DNA from: Elysia chlorotica
Lineage: Eukaryota; Mollusca; Gastropoda; Plakobranchidae
Length of the DNA stretch: 64,000 nucleotides
Reading direction: 5' to 3'
Assembly (NCBI GenBank): GCA_003991915.1
Contig: RQTK01000321.1
Location: 308,048-372,047, forward strand
This document shows positions 1 through 14,704 of the stretch, piece after piece (the first letter of the stretch is position 1; every line of letters starts with the position of its first letter). A program made the position numbers and the translations under genes. A model generated the notes under the pieces. It was not told where the DNA came from and made no database searches. It saw only the letters and a program-made list of their open reading frames with translations.

Positions 1-59
1 TTTCCACTAAGCATCTTTAGATTTCCCACTCCCAACCCATCATCTTTCCTCCGCCGAGG

Positions 60-307
60 GGTTGAGTTGAGTTGGTTTAAACGTCCAACATAAGCAGTAT
101 ATAGGCAGTATTGTGGACGGGCCCCAAAACTGACGTCTGACAGTTTTATGTGCTGCCACGAGACAGAGCGGGGATGCCATGACTCATGTCTCAACTAGTC
201 ACATTATACTGATACCGAATCCAACCAGTAGGAAGTGAATTCACCAGGGCCTCGAACTCGGACCTTTTGCGTCGAAAGCCGATGTTCTACCCAAGGACCA
301 CCCCGTA
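60..307 (-). repeat. tRNA-derived SINE, near full length (antisense)
   Basis: Read on the minus strand: tRNA-like head (agaacatcggctttcgacgc, then B-box-like ggtccgagttcgaggcc), a central body with GGTGTCAGTATAATGTGAC-type words, and a 3' end ttggacgtttaaacc. This is the window's main dispersed family. Confidence 0.85.
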
Positions 308-802
308 AACAGTATGTTGCTACTAGTCCACAGTCGACAGGATAGGGGCCCACATAATTATCATAGAGCGTATTGCAATCGTAAGCATTATAAAATTAAG
401 TCTTGTGCCTTTTGTTCCATATTCTGTACCTCTGCAATAGAACAAAAATGCTTTCTTACACCATCTTTTTAGTTGCTGGTTGTTGTATTTTTTGTGTGTA
501 TTTGTTTTTGCTATTTATTCAATTCATTATATCTCTCTGCTCCAGAACTCCACTATAAACCCAATATTTTTATTCTCAGTGGCACCATCCTCTATACATG
601 AAACCATATTCATTTATTATACTCGTTTTTGGTGCAATTTGACACAACACTAGTTTTATAGTACCGAGGCCAACTTAACATTTTGTTTCGCCGTGCTGGA
701 TTCCTCAGGGAAACCTAGGAGACGTTAAACCCTCAAAGAGGTAGATATATAATTATATTTAGAGAGAGATAGAGAGAGATACAAAGTTAGCTGGATATTC
801 AT

Positions 803-876
803 CCAGCCATCACCTGCAGAGGTAAGTGCTCTCACACATTCACAGTTCATTCCAGCTAACAGAACCACCCTGTTGG
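803..876. repeat. Perfect 74-bp inverted repeat, left arm
   Basis: Exact reverse complement of 1262-1335. Begins CCAGCCATCACCTGCAG and ends ACCACCCTGTTGG. Confidence 0.95.
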
Positions 877-883
877 ACAACAG

Positions 884-925
<42 letters not shown>
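884..925 (+). repeat. (CTA)n microsatellite
   Basis: About 14 trinucleotide units, inside the loop of the 74-bp inverted repeat. Confidence 0.95.
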
Positions 926-926
<1 letters not shown>

Positions 927-1261
927 ATACTGCTACTGATGTTGCTGCGTCTGCTTGTTTTGCAGCTACTACAAATACTTTAAGTCCCAATAGTTCATTA
1001 AACAAAAACAAAAACAAACAAAAAACGCAACAAAAAAGAAAGAATACCAAATGAAATTATTAGATCGAACTTAAAAAGTTGCCTCACGAAGCTTGAAAGA
1101 ACGAGCTGATCATTTCGTGTCATTTCTTAGACTATGTCAGAGATATGGCCAGTCTTCTCCGCTTACAGAGGGTGTCAGTGTTATCTAGGGCCTGATTTCT
1201 GGGCCTTAAAGGAAAAGCAATCGGCGAAATAGTTTGAATATTTCATAAGACTGGCTGTTTG

Positions 1262-1335
1262 CCAACAGGGTGGTTCTGTTAGCTGGAATGAACTGTGAAT
1301 GTGTGAGAGCACTTACCTCTGCAGGTGATGGCTGG
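1262..1335. repeat. Perfect 74-bp inverted repeat, right arm
   Basis: Exact reverse complement of 803-876. It ends one base before the N run that starts at 1337. Confidence 0.95.
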
Positions 1336-1336
1336 G

Positions 1337-2134
1337 NNNNNNNNNNNNNNNNNNNNNNNNNNNNNNNNNNNNNNNNNNNNNNNNNNNNNNNNNNNNNNNN
1401 NNNNNNNNNNNNNNNNNNNNNNNNNNNNNNNNNNNNNNNNNNNNNNNNNNNNNNNNNNNNNNNNNNNNNNNNNNNNNNNNNNNNNNNNNNNNNNNNNNNN
1501 NNNNNNNNNNNNNNNNNNNNNNNNNNNNNNNNNNNNNNNNNNNNNNNNNNNNNNNNNNNNNNNNNNNNNNNNNNNNNNNNNNNNNNNNNNNNNNNNNNNN
1601 NNNNNNNNNNNNNNNNNNNNNNNNNNNNNNNNNNNNNNNNNNNNNNNNNNNNNNNNNNNNNNNNNNNNNNNNNNNNNNNNNNNNNNNNNNNNNNNNNNNN
1701 NNNNNNNNNNNNNNNNNNNNNNNNNNNNNNNNNNNNNNNNNNNNNNNNNNNNNNNNNNNNNNNNNNNNNNNNNNNNNNNNNNNNNNNNNNNNNNNNNNNN
1801 NNNNNNNNNNNNNNNNNNNNNNNNNNNNNNNNNNNNNNNNNNNNNNNNNNNNNNNNNNNNNNNNNNNNNNNNNNNNNNNNNNNNNNNNNNNNNNNNNNNN
1901 NNNNNNNNNNNNNNNNNNNNNNNNNNNNNNNNNNNNNNNNNNNNNNNNNNNNNNNNNNNNNNNNNNNNNNNNNNNNNNNNNNNNNNNNNNNNNNNNNNNN
2001 NNNNNNNNNNNNNNNNNNNNNNNNNNNNNNNNNNNNNNNNNNNNNNNNNNNNNNNNNNNNNNNNNNNNNNNNNNNNNNNNNNNNNNNNNNNNNNNNNNNN
2101 NNNNNNNNNNNNNNNNNNNNNNNNNNNNNNNNNN
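1337..2134. other. Assembly gap (798 N)
   Basis: Unsequenced. It is followed directly by (TAA)n and preceded by an arm of an inverted repeat, both of which can break assemblies. Confidence 0.99.
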
Positions 2135-2211
<77 letters not shown>

Positions 2212-2212
2212 T
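2135..2212 (+). repeat. (TAA)n microsatellite
   Basis: Continues directly from the assembly gap, so its true length is unknown. Confidence 0.95.
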
Positions 2213-2859
2213 TGATCAGGATTCGGAATCAAAGGGTTTCCGCAAAAACACAAAAAGGTTCCGCACCTTATCATGGGCGTGGTACCTGAGAAATGAGTAC
2301 ACAAGAACCGTAACCTCTTCGACACGCGCTATTAATAGCACCGTGACAAAGGCAACAACACTAGAGATGTGGAAATAAGGAAACAGTTCCAACAATCTGA
2401 TAAGGCCGTGCCGAGAGTAAACTTAACGTGTAACTAAGGTTTAACTCACGCACATGGCTCACGCAGCCACTAAACTACGCCAGATTGTTAACTCAAAGTT
2501 TTTTTTCCCCATCTAATAGCCTTTAAATAAGAGGTGGAAAACGATTACAGTATTACAATGAAAATAAACACAAAATATTTTTTATATCACCGACACTGAT
2601 CCAACAGCACTACAGATATATGGAAACAAAGAGGCAGCAGTTCGAATAAAGTCAGAAGACCACGTAGAGAGATTAACGCTCAACTGCATAATTGATAATC
2701 ATATTTACATGCAATAGTGCCTACACGGACAATACATTAATAAGCTAATTTATAGAACTGAAAGCTTTTAAAAGTTTACATCGGGGCAAACTTTCTTAGA
2801 ATGTCCACGGTGAAACACGATTTTGTTCCTCTTTCAGTTAACACAAAACAACAGACACA

Positions 2860-3068
2860 TAGAACCCTATATGGGCTTTATTGTGGACGGGTCCCAAAAC
2901 TGAGGTCTGACAATTTGTACTGCGACAGACGAGACAGGGTGTGGATACCGTGACTCCTGTCACAGCCGATCACATTAAACTGACATCGATCCAATCAGTA
3001 TGGGGCGAAATCGCCAGGGCTCGAAACACGAACCTATTGCATTGGAAGGCAATGCTCTACCCCAGGGT
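2860..3068 (-). repeat. tRNA-derived SINE (antisense, lacks extreme 3' end)
   Basis: Same family as 60-307. The tail words ctatatgggctttattgtggac, the body and the head (gaaatcgccagggctcgaa) are all present, antisense. Several substitutions. Confidence 0.8.
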
Positions 3069-3708
3069 TTATCGACCTTCCCCCTCCCCCACCCCCTCCC
3101 CGATACGAAGAACACCTATCAAGATCTGCCCGCACATGAGATATGGCATCAAAGAGGCAACAGTTCTAATACAATCATGTATAACTTTAGTATTGGGAGA
3201 ACATGTTCCAACTTATTCATCATACACAGTTTGAAAAGGGGGCTATCAGGTAAACACACACAAAACTAGATTTTAGAGTCTAAACCAATTTGTTCAGTGA
3301 AAGCTTTTACATGTTTAAATAGTGAAAACTCTCTTTGTACTTCAAGGATGAAATACGATTGTCTTCTTCTTTAAGTGAACACAGGCAACAGATGCGTAGA
3401 GCACAGAGATCAATTCAACTGCACCAGAGATCAAAGAGACAGCAGTGTTAATTTACATGTATGTAATAATGATAAGAATCGTTTTGGAAACTTTGGAAGT
3501 CATGCTTGAACTTGTTCACCATACACAATATGAATGAATGGCTTACAGGTACGTACACAGACGTAAAACTAGATGTATAGTCTAAACCAGTTTGTTAAGT
3601 GGTTTTTTATCGAAAGTTCATGAAAATTCTTTTTTGAGTTCATATAAACGTGAAGTAGAATGAGTGTGACGTGAATCGCCGTATATGGAGAACCTAGGAG
3701 ACGTTAAT

Positions 3709-3811
<103 letters not shown>

Positions 3812-3898
3812 ATGGGGGGAGATTTCGTGTTAAGAATCATTGTAGTACAGGTCACACCGTCGTCGAACTAGAAGATCCTCTTTCAGAACGCAAGAAAA

Positions 3899-4071
3899 CA
3901 CGTTAAACTACCAGACACGAAGTCTCATTGTAGTGCTCATTTACATGAACTCCATCACAATCCTGAGAATTTATTTAAATCCAGAAGGACACGTTAAACT
4001 ACCAGACACGAAGTCTCATTGTAGTGCTCATTTACATGAACTCCATCACAATCCTGAGAATTTATTTAAAT
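3899..4071. repeat. 91-bp tandem duplication
   Basis: The segment beginning ACGTTAAACTACCAGACACG is repeated head to tail with a 91-bp period, with virtually no differences. It is non-coding. Confidence 0.9.
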
Positions 4072-4933
4072 TGTTGATATTCTAATTTTGGCAAAATGGT
4101 AAAATAATGATAAATGTTGAATCATCACGTAAAGCGCGTTGATCCACACTATGGGAAAGCTGCTGTTATTGTATGTGCACGTCATTATTACTATATTTCT
4201 GTGTTTCCACAGCTCATCTCCTACAGAGAATCGTGCCACAAGCTATCGACGAAAACCTCCACAATCTGTGCTAGATTTTTTAACACTGAGTCTAATAGCA
4301 ATTATACATGTACACAGTCCCCAGGTGAACACTACTAGGCAGCCTGCGACTAACGGATCTAACGTGTGGGTACTGGGCGACACCTTTGGCACAAGTGTAC
4401 AATGCTGTGTCACTGCCACGCCAGTCAACCGATATCGATCCCTGCCGAGCCGATAAAAACAAATTACCAGGAGGAATCGCGGGGAGGAGGACTGGTGAAA
4501 TGTCTAGAATAGGGCGAAGCCAAATCAAGTAGGGCAGAGGGAAATAAGGGGGAGGGGGGAGAGAAAGAGAGAGATAAAGAGAGACAGAGAGAGAGAGGGG
4601 GGGGGAATGGGGCGGGGTCGTATCGATCTCTATGACTAATCAGGGGAATGAATCAAAGTATTTATATATCCTATGGCTTAAGAGTATGACAAGATCATGA
4701 TTTAGTGGAAGGGCTTTTATCTGACTTACTCTGTTGGAGGGTTTTCCCAGGGAGTGTAAAACATTCTCTTATTTTACTTTCGAAAGTTGAATGCACGTAT
4801 AAAGCATTTTTCCCTAGCAGAATCGCTAAATGTAGCTTGGATACCTTTACCAAAAAAACAACAACAAGTTTTTTTAAAATATATTTTCCGTGGTCGATTC
4901 TTTCTTTTATACAGTTCGTCTCAATTGGACAAA

Positions 4934-4937
<4 letters not shown>

Positions 4938-4992
<55 letters not shown>
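4938..4992 (+). repeat. (GA)n microsatellite
   Basis: Uninterrupted GA run of about 27 units. Confidence 0.95.
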
Positions 4993-4994
<2 letters not shown>

Positions 4995-5364
4995 CCTAAT
5001 GTGTTTTCAAAATTTAATGATCGCTTCAATCAAACGCACGGTTGTCTCATAATAATTTGTATAAGTCTATATTATAAGTATACCTAACCATTTTTTTTTA
5101 CAGATTTTAAATCCATCAAGACTGTGGAACCGAATTCAATATTTACCGGTCCACATGTTGGTCCATGTTTCAGTTAAAACCATTGGACATATTGGTTTTT
5201 GAAACAAAAGTAAATTATACACTTAACTATAACACAATATAGAGGCAGCAAAGAGATTTAACGAAAAACGTGTAGAGTACACAGGCATACCACGCGAAAA
5301 TCTTGTCAGCGAGATGAAGGACAGAGAAAGATGGAATGGATTTTTCAATTTCTTTTAATTGCTG

Positions 5365-5612
5365 TTGTTGAGTTTGTTTAACGTCCAATATCAGCACTAT
5401 ATAGGCTATATTTTGGACGAGTGCCAATACTGACGTCTGACAATTTTATGTGCTGCCACACACGAGACAGGGCGGGGATGCCATGACTCCTGTATCAGCC
5501 GGTCACATTATACTGACAGTGACACCGACCCAACCAGTAGGGAGCGAAATCGCCAAGGCTCGAACATGGACCTTTTGCGTCGGAAGACGATGTTCTACCC
5601 CAGGGACACATT
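5365..5612 (-). repeat. tRNA-derived SINE, near full length (antisense)
   Basis: Same family: gtttaacgtccaatatcagc at one end and ccttttgcgtcggaagacga near the tRNA-like head at the other. Confidence 0.85.
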
Positions 5613-5911
5613 TAATTGCACACCACCAGTAGTATTGTATTGATTTATAGTTGTTATATCCCATCTGAATATATCAATAACAAATTAGCTTCTTTATCAA
5701 ACCAAACCAATCTGGTAATCATGACAATAAGAATGTACATCATAATTTCAAAAGCTTATATCATTGACTGCAAAATTTGGGACCAATAGTTTGCGTCTAG
5801 TATAGAACTTGCTTCCAATCTTTTGTTTCAAGGGAATTTGGATTATTAAGTTTAGAGGGGCTTGAAGAAATTCAGTGTGTTCGTAATGGACTTGTGAGTA
5901 GGGGAAAAAAG

Positions 5912-5913
<2 letters not shown>

Positions 5914-6009
<96 letters not shown>

Positions 6010-6065
6010 CAGAGAGAGGGAGAAGAAAGAGAGAGAGAGACAGAGAAACAGAGACAGAGGGAAAG
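5914..6065 (+). repeat. (GA)n-rich microsatellite
   Basis: A perfect GA run followed by GACA-interrupted GA. A SINE starts just after it. Confidence 0.93.
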
Positions 6066-6077
6066 AGGGAGGGTGGG

Positions 6078-6192
6078 GAGTTGAGATGAGTTGTTTAGCG
6101 TCCAACACCAGCACTATACAGGCTATATTGTGGACGGGCCCCAACACATGAGAAAGGGCGGGGATACCATGACTCTTTTATTGGCCGTTCAA
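6078..6192 (-). repeat. tRNA-derived SINE, 3' part only (antisense)
   Basis: Tail and part of the body only, starting right after a (GA)n tract at 5914-6065. Confidence 0.75.
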
Positions 6193-9028
6193 TAATGACA
6201 TTAGCCAGAGGACAAAGTATTATTTTTTTAGGACTCTTTATAGCATTATATACCCATTGTTACACTATCCTTTTCTTACCAACCCATGTGTATTTTCTTC
6301 TCTTTGCATCTGCGATTTTGACTCTTTAAGTCTTAGAGATAGTCTGTTTTGTCGTCTGTTTTGTCCTTGACTAAGTAGCAGGTTTTCAGTCCAAACATTT
6401 TTTTCAAATTCTTATTCAATATACAAAGTTAGTAACTGTTTAGTCGATGAACAAAGTTAATTGCATTCATATGGCGACTTGAAATGGTGTGCATGTGTCT
6501 ATCTTGGGAGGATGCATACTGAATGGCAGTGATATTTGACATTCTGTTGATGCTAAGGGATTTCAGCAGAACCAAAATTAAATACTTTAGCAAGGAAAAG
6601 ACATATAAATCATAAGATAATGCGGTTGAGGTAAAAAAAAAAAAAAATTTTTAAGTATTGGAATATTAGATCTATACATGTATTAAGAAATACCTACCTG
6701 GAAAGGCAATGATGAAGACATTGTCCTGAGTGGTCTACAAAAGTTCTAGAACAGATGCTGAAATTGGTAAAGAAAAGAAAAAAGAAAAAGATGCTCAAAT
6801 AATATTGTCAGTGTTACCAAGAAGAACAAGGAATATTGGGATCAGTATTGAATGTCTTATTATGACAATTTACCTTGCAAATATCATTTCATCCAAAGTG
6901 TTTAAACTGCCATAGTAATGTACCATATCATATTTAGTGATAAAAGGAAATGTTAAACTTAAAAGTAAAACTGCATTCTCTAAATGTACAGAGAGAAGAA
7001 AGTTCTTGCTCATGTATGAAGATCTTCCAGGCTACTCTCAGGTCTCCTTACAGCTATGCTTCAAGAGGGAATATCCAATGCATGTTAAAACCACTAACGT
7101 TAACAATGAGAGAACATTTCCTTGATAAAAATGGTTTTTTGTTGTCTTTTGTACTTAGTGCATTTTGGAAAAGTTTACTTCAGTTTTTTTTTGTTTTTTT
7201 TTTTTAACTAAGGTAAAGCACAATATCATTCCAAAAAAACAAATGCACTTCAATTTAAGTCTTGGATTATCTCCCTGGATCTCTCAAAAATGTGGAAAGC
7301 AGATCTTAAGTTTTAAAATGGGATAGCAGGAGTAAAATTAAGATGCAAAAGGGAAAAAAAGAACATTGAGCCAAAAAATACATTGGTGGTGTTTTTTCAT
7401 GTCATTAATATAATAAAAGTTTCAATAGTTCTTGAAACTCAATTCCACACGCATAACCAAAAAACTACTATACACAATCTGCTAATAAAATTAAAGCAAA
7501 CCAATGGAATAAAAAAGGTGCTAACAAAAACTTAAATAAACTAAAAAGCTCCATAGAAATTTTATATAAAATTTGATGTAAATGAGTCACAGTGTTTTGC
7601 CAGCAATACTAATGAAATTGCAATATTTTTAGGGTTTTTCCAAAATCAATATATATCTTATATTATAAACCAATAGAGCTAAAATAAAAAATTTTGTAAA
7701 TTTGAAACCTTCAGCTTTTTACTAAAAAAAAAATATTTCCATTTCACATACATACGCAATAAGACTCTATTGAGTTAATGTTTTGTTCCCTAGGTAATTG
7801 TCTTTGAAAACTAACAATCTATACCATGTGATGAAAATAATTTTCTTTCATCATTTACTGTCAAATTACACAGTGTTTAGTATAGCGCGACAATCCAAAT
7901 GGTCAGAAAAAAATTTGCTAAGTTGTTAGTTTTGTGTGTTTTTGTTGTTCTCAATCTTCTTTTCTTTGTGTATGGTTACTCGGGGTGCTAAACCATCTAG
8001 ACCTACAGTAACACCCGTAATGCTCCCCTCATCACCCCTACCCCCTATCTCTCTGCAATGCTCCACCTCATTCTATGAATCATCAGTGGACTAACATCCC
8101 ACTGCCCTAACTTTGGCTGCATGCCTGCTGTGCATCCCTTACCCCTTTGTATTATTACACCCTCAGACCTTTAAGTGTCCCTGGACGAAATTGTCTAAAA
8201 TTATCTACCGACTCTCGTAAAAGAGCAACTTGTATGTATTAAAACAATATGATAGATTCACTCTTGTTCTATCATATTTATTTGTGCCAATTGCATGGTG
8301 AAATACTAGCATACCTAACAATGTTGATCTCATGCATCGTAACAGAGTTTGCCATGGATTAAAACCAACCAAAGCTGGGGGTCCAACTCCAAAGGTAGAG
8401 CATGCAGTAATGTTCAGAAGATTGCGGGTTTAAGATTTTTGTCCTCCAGGTTGGGTCAAGCAGGGTAATTAGACTTGTAAGTCCTATCACATTTTGCAAC
8501 CCTTTGATACCCATAGATAGCGTTGACGGATGCAGTGGTAAAATCTAAATCTGGATTAGATCTACAGCTCAGTGTTTGATTTCGAATTACGACGGATATG
8601 CAGATCGTTTGGAAAAAATATTATATATATATAGGCTAAAATATGTCGATCTTGAACCAGATTTCTGAATAACGCCTAATTTTCTAGTCAGAACTAGATC
8701 TACATTAATAACATTGTGTAAACGTACCCTAAAGTCATATAGAGCAGAAATTCGAATGATAGCACTTTAGCAAACATGATCACAACAATTAAGTATGATC
8801 GAACGCAGTTGAATCCATGCGGCGCTTTAAGACCGATGGCCAGATGGGCAGTTTGGGTGACTGGGTGTGAAAAAATTGGGGTGTGGGAGTACTGTTCAAA
8901 TTATACAGTGTTCAACTGGTTAAATGATGCTCTTAGCGTTGCACTATTATATATCACCGATATTTTTTTCATTATTTCTAGTTATAAGTTAATAAATCTA
9001 CATCGCTATGTTGGCTAATTTCAATACT
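6193..9028. other. AT-rich intergenic DNA, no gene recognised
   Basis: Short open frames (e.g. 6730-6915, 6937-7207) have no recognisable domain and A/T-driven composition. Only a weak tRNA-like head at 8383 stands out. Confidence 0.5.
8383..8490 (+). repeat. tRNA-like SINE head (degraded)
   Basis: aaaggtagagcatgcag and gattgcgggtttaag resemble A and B boxes at SINE spacing, followed by ggttgggtc. Weak. Confidence 0.3.
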
Positions 9029-9032
9029 TTAA

Positions 9033-9397
9033 CTGATTCAATCCCACGAGCCGCTCACAGCGGCTCAATGGCGGACGTCGCAGTCCCATGAGCCGGTCCC
9101 ACCGGCTCAGTCTTTTACAAGATACGAAGACAAACCATAAATACGAAACTGCGGTTATTTTGTACTACATGACTCAGTAGGTTTTTCCCCGGCTTTTAGT
9201 TTCATTTTAGCCGTCATTGTTTACAGCAAGTCTTAGAAGCATGCTTTTTTTCCGAATGTGTTTACTTTGTTGCCGTTTCCAACGTAAACAAGATGTCTGA
9301 CAAGAATCGAATGCCTAGACGAATGTCAGTTACACAAACTTGGGAGTTCACTGTGGGGCTGTAGTGCAAGTTGTTTTACACCGTGGGACTGAATCAG
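9033..9397. mobile_element. TTAA-flanked MITE (piggyBac-like), 365 bp
   Basis: Terminal inverted repeats CTGATTCAATCCCACG (left) and the complement of CGTGGGACTGAATCAG (right) match at 15 of 16 positions. TTAA flanks both ends (9029-9032, 9398-9401). Just inside the left end lie two short palindromes, GAGCCGCTCACAGCGGCTC and GAGCCGGTCCCACCGGCTC. There is no transposase. TTAA target sites are the hallmark of the piggyBac superfamily, so a non-autonomous piggyBac-like element is inferred. Confidence 0.72.
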
Positions 9398-9401
9398 TTA
9401 A

Positions 9402-11561
<2,160 letters not shown>

Positions 11562-12139
11562 ACGCTTTGTAAATGCATTGATTCATTGTCTAATACAGTA
11601 ATGTTCTTTATAAACAGAAAGCTAGGTTTCAAATTTATGTTTGAATGTGTTGGCAACTAAATTTATATCTGCAGTGATTTTAACTTAAGACTGCGACGTG
11701 TTTAAACAAACTTGGTCTGCTAAATTATAGAGTCAATGTACGATAATTTATTCTTCATTTAAATCTTAGATTTGTATCGAAACATGTGTTGAATAATTTT
11801 TACCAACAAACTGAAAAATTGCTTTAGTAAGATTTCAACCTAGTGTCATGGTCTTCCATTATTCTCGTTAAAGGGCAATCTCATAGCACTCGTTGATTTT
11901 CATTCCAGTCCTCCACATTTTTGACCCAACTTATCCGCCTCCTTCATCTACATCTCGTGCTTTCCACCCAACTTTATACGGTCTTCTTCTGCAAGAAACT
12001 GTGCCTTCTTGCGTGTCCGTAATATTTAATATTTCTCTCTTTCACTGTTTTGAGAAGCTGTTTTTTCTTTTTCTGGATATTTAGGCCTACCATTCTTTAT
12101 TATGTAAGGTTTGTTTTGTTTTCTTTCCAAGAGCCTTTT

Positions 12140-12960
12140 GTTATTCTGCTATGAATCCACGTCTCTAAAGCAACTATTCTTCTGTCAGTATTCGCAGTCA
12201 GATTCCAAGTTTCACACCCATACATAAATATCGACATTTTCTTAGTCTTAGTTTTGTTTGAAGTGATGCATTTGAACTAGTGAGGATCTGTTTTTACCAT
12301 TCCTGCTCTTTTCTTTATTTGTGTCTTAATTTGTCCATCTTTTGTTATTAGTTGTCCCAAATATAAAAAGAAATTTCAGCTTGTTCCGCTCTTTTTTCGT
12401 CAATTATTATATTAACAGGTTTTTCTTTTTACGTTGAAACAAATCGACTTTTTGCTTTCTTAATGTTAATGCTATCAGAAGGCCATATTTTTCGCTTTAC
12501 TCCTTCACTACTATTACTAGGTTTTGAAGATCTTTTTCACTTTCTGCATCGTCGGCATTTGATAGGTTATTAATTTTTACATCCCCAACCTTAAGCCCAT
12601 GAGTATCTTTTATCTCTCTAAAAATAAAATCTGTGCATACGTTGAACAGAGAAGGGGATAATACACAGCCTTGTCGAATATTCTGACATGACTTGTTAGT
12701 GTGTACAGATGTCTCGATTTATTTTAGTCAATTGTTCCCAGTACAAGTTTTGATAACAGGGCTATAATCATTTTCATCAATATCTAATTTCTGTAAAGAT
12801 CCAATATTCAATATTTTTAAGGTTAACTGTATATTTAATAATCAATAAAACATGCACCGATTTTGTTTTTCTATATTTTCGGACATAATTTTCAGATTAA
12901 ATTTCTCTTGTTCCACTGTCTTTTCTAAATCCGGTTCGGTTTTCACCGACTTCAGTGTTT
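12140..12960 (-). pseudogene. Decayed LINE reverse transcriptase (antisense)
   Basis: Reading the minus strand from about 12960 down gives GFRKDSGTRE, then IRQGCVLSPSLFNVCTDFIF (the RT motif QGCxLSPxLFN), KDTHGLKVGDVKINNLSNAD (YADD degraded to NADD), SEKDLQNLV, and finally near 12150-12235 MSIFMYGCETWNLTANTDRR. Stops occur between blocks. It is a dead non-LTR RT, 5' and 3' ragged. Confidence 0.8.
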
Positions 12961-13073
12961 CTATTGTTTTTTTTTTAATTCTATTCAGTATGATGATCAG
13001 TTATACTAATAGTTTTGATATATGACACATCAAGCTTATAGTACTGTTTTGAGCACTCGAGTGCATTTGTTTC

Positions 13074-13130
<57 letters not shown>
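13074..13130 (+). repeat. (TTG)n microsatellite
   Basis: About 18 perfect units. Confidence 0.95.
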
Positions 13131-13459
13131 TTGTTTGTTTTTTTAAAGAACTTCTTTATCAAAGTTAAATTGGCATAAATTCAGTTATGCAAGAGATATC
13201 ACACTGCAAATGTGTCCATTATGCAACACAGATAAAGAAGGTGAAAACTACGTATAATTATTTGAAAGCATACGAGGAGCTTCGAACCACGCACATCCCT
13301 CCCAAATATCTTTCCATTAAAATTAGAAGTAGTACTGATTTGAAATAGCAGTCCTTATTCATATGTTGCCATCTATTTACAGCATGTGTTCAAACTAAGA
13401 AAAACTTTGATATAAGTGAAACTTTCAACATTAGGCACTAGTGTCGCAGATATCATTAG

Positions 13460-13466
<7 letters not shown>

Positions 13467-13499
<33 letters not shown>
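13467..13499 (+). repeat. (TG)n microsatellite
   Basis: About 16 units after TATATA. Confidence 0.95.
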
Positions 13500-13501
<2 letters not shown>

Positions 13502-14084
13502 CAGTCCTTTGTACGATGAAGTTTTGTATTTCTTATTTCGGTGGTATCTTGATAGTATGAATTGTTACTTTGGATTAATTATTTTCTTTAACCTCTATAC
13601 CTTTTTTGTCTTTGTTTTTGTCTTTGTTTTTGTTAATTTTTCGTTTTTTGTTTTGTTAAATTTGTTTAGAATAAACTACCTAGTTTCCTTTGGCGTAAAA
13701 TACCAACACTAATTATCAAATTAAAACCTCGTTTATTACGAAAAGTTACTATAGAAAGCTTCATAAAATGAAAGCACAGACAGCCAAATCGAACATGATG
13801 TCTAAAAAGTGCCTTTGTCGACTTGTCTTATCTGTTGGTCTCAAGCTAGACCTAGGTTTGTGGCTGTCCCTTCTAACCAATTATCAGCATACTAATGGTA
13901 GCTTCACCCTCTTTTTAGACTGATGTATCCCAGAAGTTGATTCCATTATGCTTTCTGTCATAGAGATATATGTAAACGTTTAGTTTGAAATGAAGTTTCA
14001 ACACTGAAACCATTCATTCATATTACACGCATTATTACAGAATATACTTGCAATATGACTAAAGAGAAGAACTCCTCACGATCA

Positions 14085-14360
14085 GAGTGGGGACAAACCA
14101 TTAGCTGATCGCCAAGACTAAGGTAGCAGTTTACAACACCTGCGTCATCAGCATGCCCCGCTATGACGGTGAGACATCAACCATAATAACCGGCTTATCT
14201 TTAGGCATATCGTAGGAAAACCAAAATAATTCCAACCCCAAAGTCATGTCCCACGCTCATCTCACCAGCATGTGCACCGTCTTTCGGCAACGCTGGCTTG
14301 GTCATGTACACCACGTGGAGGTTGGCCGAAAACCACAGGATATCTTCTATGTATTATATC
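14085..14360 (+). pseudogene. LINE ORF2 tail remnant
   Basis: The + strand reads KTKVAVYNTCVISMPRYDGE (a worn version of the LINE segment TKxxVYxxCVLxxLLYGxE), ISxENQNNSNPKVMSHAHLT, then MCTVFRQRWLGHVHHVEVGR, with the RWLGHV signature common near the end of animal LINE ORF2. It has at least one stop and ends near 14360. Confidence 0.7.
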
Positions 14361-14501
14361 CTTTCTTAAAAAAGCAGTAGAAAAACATGTAACATGTATC
14401 AAAGAAAAACTGTGGTGGTGATAACGAAAGAGGCGGCGGCAAGGAATATCATTCAGATTACTGTGTGCCAAAGGGGGAAATATATAGCGACTTAGAAATA
14501 A

Positions 14502-14554
<53 letters not shown>
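14502..14554 (+). repeat. (ATT)n microsatellite
   Basis: About 17 units. Confidence 0.95.
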
Positions 14555-14555
<1 letters not shown>

Positions 14556-14704
14556 GATACATTATTACACACTTTATGGTGGGTCTTTCATATCTGGAAC
14601 TGAAGGATTTTTATTTCGCTTTATTTAATTGTTTAACCGTTTACCACGAGACTCGTGCTTATACGTGTAGAACGTTTATACTGGGAAGTTTAACTGTAGA
14701 GTAA

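Noticed and set aside
1270..2325. Frames of more than 300 codons on both strands
   Set aside because: They run through the N gap and (TAA)n; no real sequence supports them.
5450..5632. Recurrent small frames starting MLPHTRQGGD (also at 20403, 23824, 40910, 49936, 50085)
   Set aside because: They are minus-strand SINE body sequence read in one frame; the recurrence reflects the repeat, not a protein family.
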